Below, piece by piece: positions 61,806-64,000 of a DNA stretch of 64,000 nucleotides. The translations under genes were made by a program, and so were the position numbers. The stretch covers positions 62,001 through 126,000 of the forward strand of contig CAWGFK010000034.1 of the NCBI GenBank assembly GCA_963821735.1, written 5' to 3'. The notes beneath the pieces were generated by a model. That model saw nothing but the letters and a program-made list of their open reading frames with translations. It was not told where the DNA came from and did no database searches. This DNA is from Laspinema sp963821735 (GTDB taxonomy: Bacteria > Cyanobacteriota > Cyanobacteriia > Cyanobacteriales > Laspinemataceae). How positions within the stretch are numbered: position 1 is the first letter of the stretch; each line of letters begins with the position of its first letter.

Positions 61806-62690
61806 TTATTCTGTTCGTTTGGCTAGAAGAGATAAAAGCCGATCGCGTAAATCTCTCAATTGCGATGTGGACATCAACCGCCGATCCGGGACCCCATACC
61901 GGCCAACAATTAACTCCCGGATTGCTCCTAAGCCGGTCCCCTGGTGGGTTAGTTGTTCGATAAGCTCAGTCGTTTCCCTCGTCACCACCGGGTCAGGGAG
62001 TGGGCGAATATCCTGCAAAGAATCCAGAAGAACCTTTGGGGTCACGTCAAACTTAGCCTTTTTTTCAAGGGTGAAGTAAAGCTGACCCAGCGGGTCAACC
62101 TCCACAGTCCCCTCCCTCTCCTCCGTGCCACCATAAGCATTGTGAGAGATGCCGCGAATGCGATCGCCGGTTACAAACCGAGGGGGTAGGGTACCCGCAT
62201 CAGTTCGGTCACCGGCGGGGGAATTAGCAGAGGAGTTGATGTCGTCCTCGGGTTGTTCACCAGCGGGGGAATTGGTGGGGTTTTCTCCATCGGAGGCGAT
62301 CACTCTGCCCTCCTGGGGTTGGTTCACCGGCGGAGGGAATTGGTGGGGTTTTCGTCTAGTGGAGGCGATCGCTCTGCCCTCCTCGGGTTGTTCACCGGCA
62401 GGGGAATTGGTGGGGTTTTCTCCATCGGAGGCGATCACTCTGCCCTCCTCGGTTTGTTCACCGGCGGGGGAATCGTCGCCCTCGAAGGGTCGCTCATACC
62501 GCGAAAAAATTCGTGGCGGATTCGGCCCCCTACCGGGGTTGATCGACTGGGTACAGGGGAATCAGTCGAGGTTTTCTCCATCGGAGGCGATCGCTCTGCC
62601 CTCCTCGGGTTGCTCACCGGAAAACGAGTTCTGTGTGCCCTCGCCAGTTTTGTCCCCGGGGGGGAAGTCGGCATCGTCCCCTTCTTCTAA
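61806..62690 (-). CDS. Repeat-rich protein downstream of the replication gene
   Basis: An open frame from ATG 62438 gives 210 residues; the same frame continues upstream as coding-like sequence to about 62690 but is interrupted by one TGA near 62548 (after SDGENLD). The upstream part has a 22-residue repeat (PAGEQPEEGRVIASDGENPT plus NS; 66 bases) in about five copies, one frameshifted internally. The C-terminal domain has RFVTGDRIRGISHNAYGGTE and QLYFTLEKKAKFDVTPKVLL (SH3/KOW-like), then ELIEQLTHQGTGLGAIRELI and STSQLRDLRDRLLSLLAKRT. The location right behind a CyRepA1-type gene suggests a plasmid-replication or maintenance role, unproven. The GCGATCGC octamer occurs within the repeats. Confidence 0.55.
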
Positions 62691-62712
62691 GAGAGACTAA
62701 TCCACCCCCACT

Positions 62713-62758
62713 GATCCATCCCCTACATAAATAGATCTATTTATAGGAGGGGTGGATC
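62713..62758. repeat. 21-bp imperfect palindrome between the replication gene and its neighbour
   Basis: GATCCATCCCCTACATAAAT and its near complement ATTTATAGGAGGGGTGGATC flank the centre AGATCT. The arms match at most positions. Lies between the stop of the replication gene (62800) and the repeat-rich gene. Could be a terminator, an operator or part of an origin; no U-run follows. Confidence 0.5.
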
Positions 62759-62799
62759 GGCCCCACCCTTCACCCGGGGTTGGATCCGGAGGGACTGGA

Positions 62800-64000
62800 T
62801 CACTCGCCGGCTCGTTCACCACCGACTAGATCACTCCCCGGAGAATCCGAAGACTTCAGCACCTCGCGGTCAACCCAAAGATCAAAAACAGTCCAGCGTT
62901 CATCCTGGGGAGGAACAAAACGGTAGAAGCGTTTGACCCCTTCAGGAGTGCGGCGACGGGAACTTGTCAGCTTGAGGTCCATCAAACCTAGAAGCTGCTG
63001 ACAAGTTTGCATCGCACTCACACCGGGATTAATCTTGACTCCCAAACAATCCTTAACCGACTGGCGACCCGATCGCGCCAGAGTCACAATCCCTTGCACC
63101 TCCGGCGAATCCCCAGTAAACTCCTTGTGCGGGTCTAGCAACCGCTTCACCCCAAGAAATTCCAACATCCTCGCCTTCACCGAACGGCATTTGATATCCG
63201 GCAGATGAAGGAGTGGGCGAGACAGCAGATGCTCCAAATCTCGCCTATCCTGGGACTCAGCAAACTTGGCAAACAGGAGATAAAAATTCAAGCGCCATTG
63301 TTTGTGACGGCCCTCATCATGCTTCTTAATTAGGGAGGGGGTCAATTCCTCAATCCCGCCAAAGTCTTGCGCGATGCGGTAGCGCTCACACTGGTGCTGC
63401 TCGGCCTCCGTTTTCTGAGCCTTTTTATCCAACTCCCTGAACGTTTCCGGCTCGATTGGACGAGCATCAGCCCGTTGCACGCAGTGGTCCGCCCAATTTT
63501 TATCCCGAGCCATCTTTGCCGAATCGGAGATAGCTTTGGCCTCCTCTTTATCCAGGGAATCAACCGGAATGACCCGCACCCCCTCCGATTCAAACAAGGA
63601 GATAGCCGCCTCTCGGTACCGATAACAATCCCGGTTAAAGCGGGCCACTTGTTTGGCCCAAGTACGGAAGCATACCGGGTCGTAGGCTCTATCAATATTG
63701 AAATCTACCTCCTGAAGAATTCTCATCAATGCCGAGACTTGTCGGTTTTTACCCGCTCTAATCTTCCGGTAGTCACTCGATCCATTGGCGATGGGTTTCG
63801 CAATTTTGGGGATAAACAAATGCCTGTCTACCCGCGCACGCACCCGGTCAAGTCGCTGCCGATATTCTCGGACGCTGTTGAGTCCAGCAGAAATGTCGCA
63901 AACAGCAATCCATCGCGCAGTCTCATGTAGGCTGACCGCGCTGCTGATTGAGGTGGAACTCAACATCACATCACAGTCACGCGCTAACTCATTAATGTGT
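62800..64000 (-). CDS. Plasmid replication protein, CyRepA1-like, C-terminal part
   Basis: The frame is open to the right edge: 389 residues from the in-frame GTG at 63969 plus a further open stretch (HINELARDCDVMLSSTSISS ...). The residues around CDVMLSSTSISSAVSLHETA resemble helicase-core motifs of CyRepA1-type proteins (SPSIxSGVS near a strand end). Further signs are VRARVDRHLFIPKI, a long middle with many charged residues, and a winged-helix-like part (TLARSGRQSVKDCLGVKINP, then GVSAMQTCQQLLGLMDLKLT). The N-terminal part is outside the window. It defines the right edge as plasmid backbone or a plasmid-derived island. Next on the strand is the repeat-rich gene. Confidence 0.6.
   Translation of the reverse strand, partial: HINELARDCDVMLSSTSISSAVSLHETARWIAVCDISAGLNSVREYRQRLDRVRARVDRHLFIPKIAKPIANGSSDYRKIRAGKNRQVSALMRILQEVDFNIDRAYDPVCFRTWAKQVARFNRDCYRYREAAISLFESEGVRVIPVDSLDKEEAKAISDSAKMARDKNWADHCVQRADARPIEPETFRELDKKAQKTEAEQHQCERYRIAQDFGGIEELTPSLIKKHDEGRHKQWRLNFYLLFAKFAESQDRRDLEHLLSRPLLHLPDIKCRSVKARMLEFLGVKRLLDPHKEFTGDSPEVQGIVTLARSGRQSVKDCLGVKINPGVSAMQTCQQLLGLMDLKLTSSRRRTPEGVKRFYRFVPPQDERWTVFDLWVDREVLKSSDSPGSDLVGGERAGE

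Noticed and set aside
1..64000. tRNA and rRNA genes
   Set aside because: No cloverleaf-like sequence with a conserved T-loop (GTTCRANYC) and no rRNA signature was found by reading; a covariance search would be decisive.

Overview
The window reads as DNA of a filamentous cyanobacterium, probably an Oscillatoriales-type strain. The octamer GCGATCGC (HIP1) recurs throughout. The gene families are typical of that group: secreted haemagglutinin-type proteins ending in CHAT proteases, a HstK-type Ser/Thr-kinase/histidine-kinase giant, STAND-WD40 proteins, caspase-like proteases, DUF6464-like and PEP-CTERM proteins. The right edge carries the C-terminal part of what looks like a CyRepA1-type plasmid replication gene. 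With a ParB-like protein, a tyrosine recombinase, two ribbon-helix-helix-like genes and many insertion sequences, this suggests a large plasmid or an integrated plasmid. That is an inference. No rRNA or tRNA gene was seen.

Layout. 0-6.3 kb: a secreted TPS-domain protein running off the left edge, small unknown genes, an MpaB/DUF2236 oxygenase, an unknown protein pair and a tyrosine recombinase diverging from a small RHH-like gene. 6.3-9 kb: palindromic repeats, one split by an IS630 element. 9-20.3 kb: a helical protein with a lipoprotein, a structured RNA candidate upstream of a PEP-CTERM protein, a group II intron remnant, a double alpha/beta hydrolase with membrane helices, and a compact ECF sigma/anti-sigma/Spy-like stress module. 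20.3-23.5 kb: a dead IS4-type element and a field of degenerate repeats. 23.7-31.6 kb: a giant TPS-CHAT gene. 31.7-35.7 kb: ParB-like and XRE genes, a transposase remnant, a broken second RHH copy and a CRISPR-like remnant. 36-44.7 kb: a phosphorelay (HstK-like kinase, receiver-PAS-kinase, NarL regulator). 45-58.3 kb, all on the minus strand: CHAT protein, STAND NTPase with WD40 repeats (split by an IS), lipase, transpeptidase-like protein, caspase-like protease and glycosyltransferase. 58.7-61.7 kb: two IS4-type elements and a MITE. 61.8-64 kb: a repeat-rich protein and the replication gene.

Working together. The most interesting region is 45-58 kb: a CHAT protease and a STAND-WD40 sensor share a GNY-type motif, and are followed by a lipase, a peptidoglycan-enzyme-like protein and a caspase-like protease. 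This resembles an NLR-like immune or cell-death island, although no such function is shown here. The sigma-factor module appears to regulate itself and a periplasmic chaperone through two matching ECF-type promoters.

Caution. At least a dozen long genes are broken by one base, nearly always in a run of two to seven identical bases. This pattern fits homopolymer errors in the assembly as well as it fits gene decay. Such genes are described as single genes with a frameshift where the two halves clearly belong together. True decay is visible elsewhere: an 8-base duplication, IS insertions and a truncated intron.
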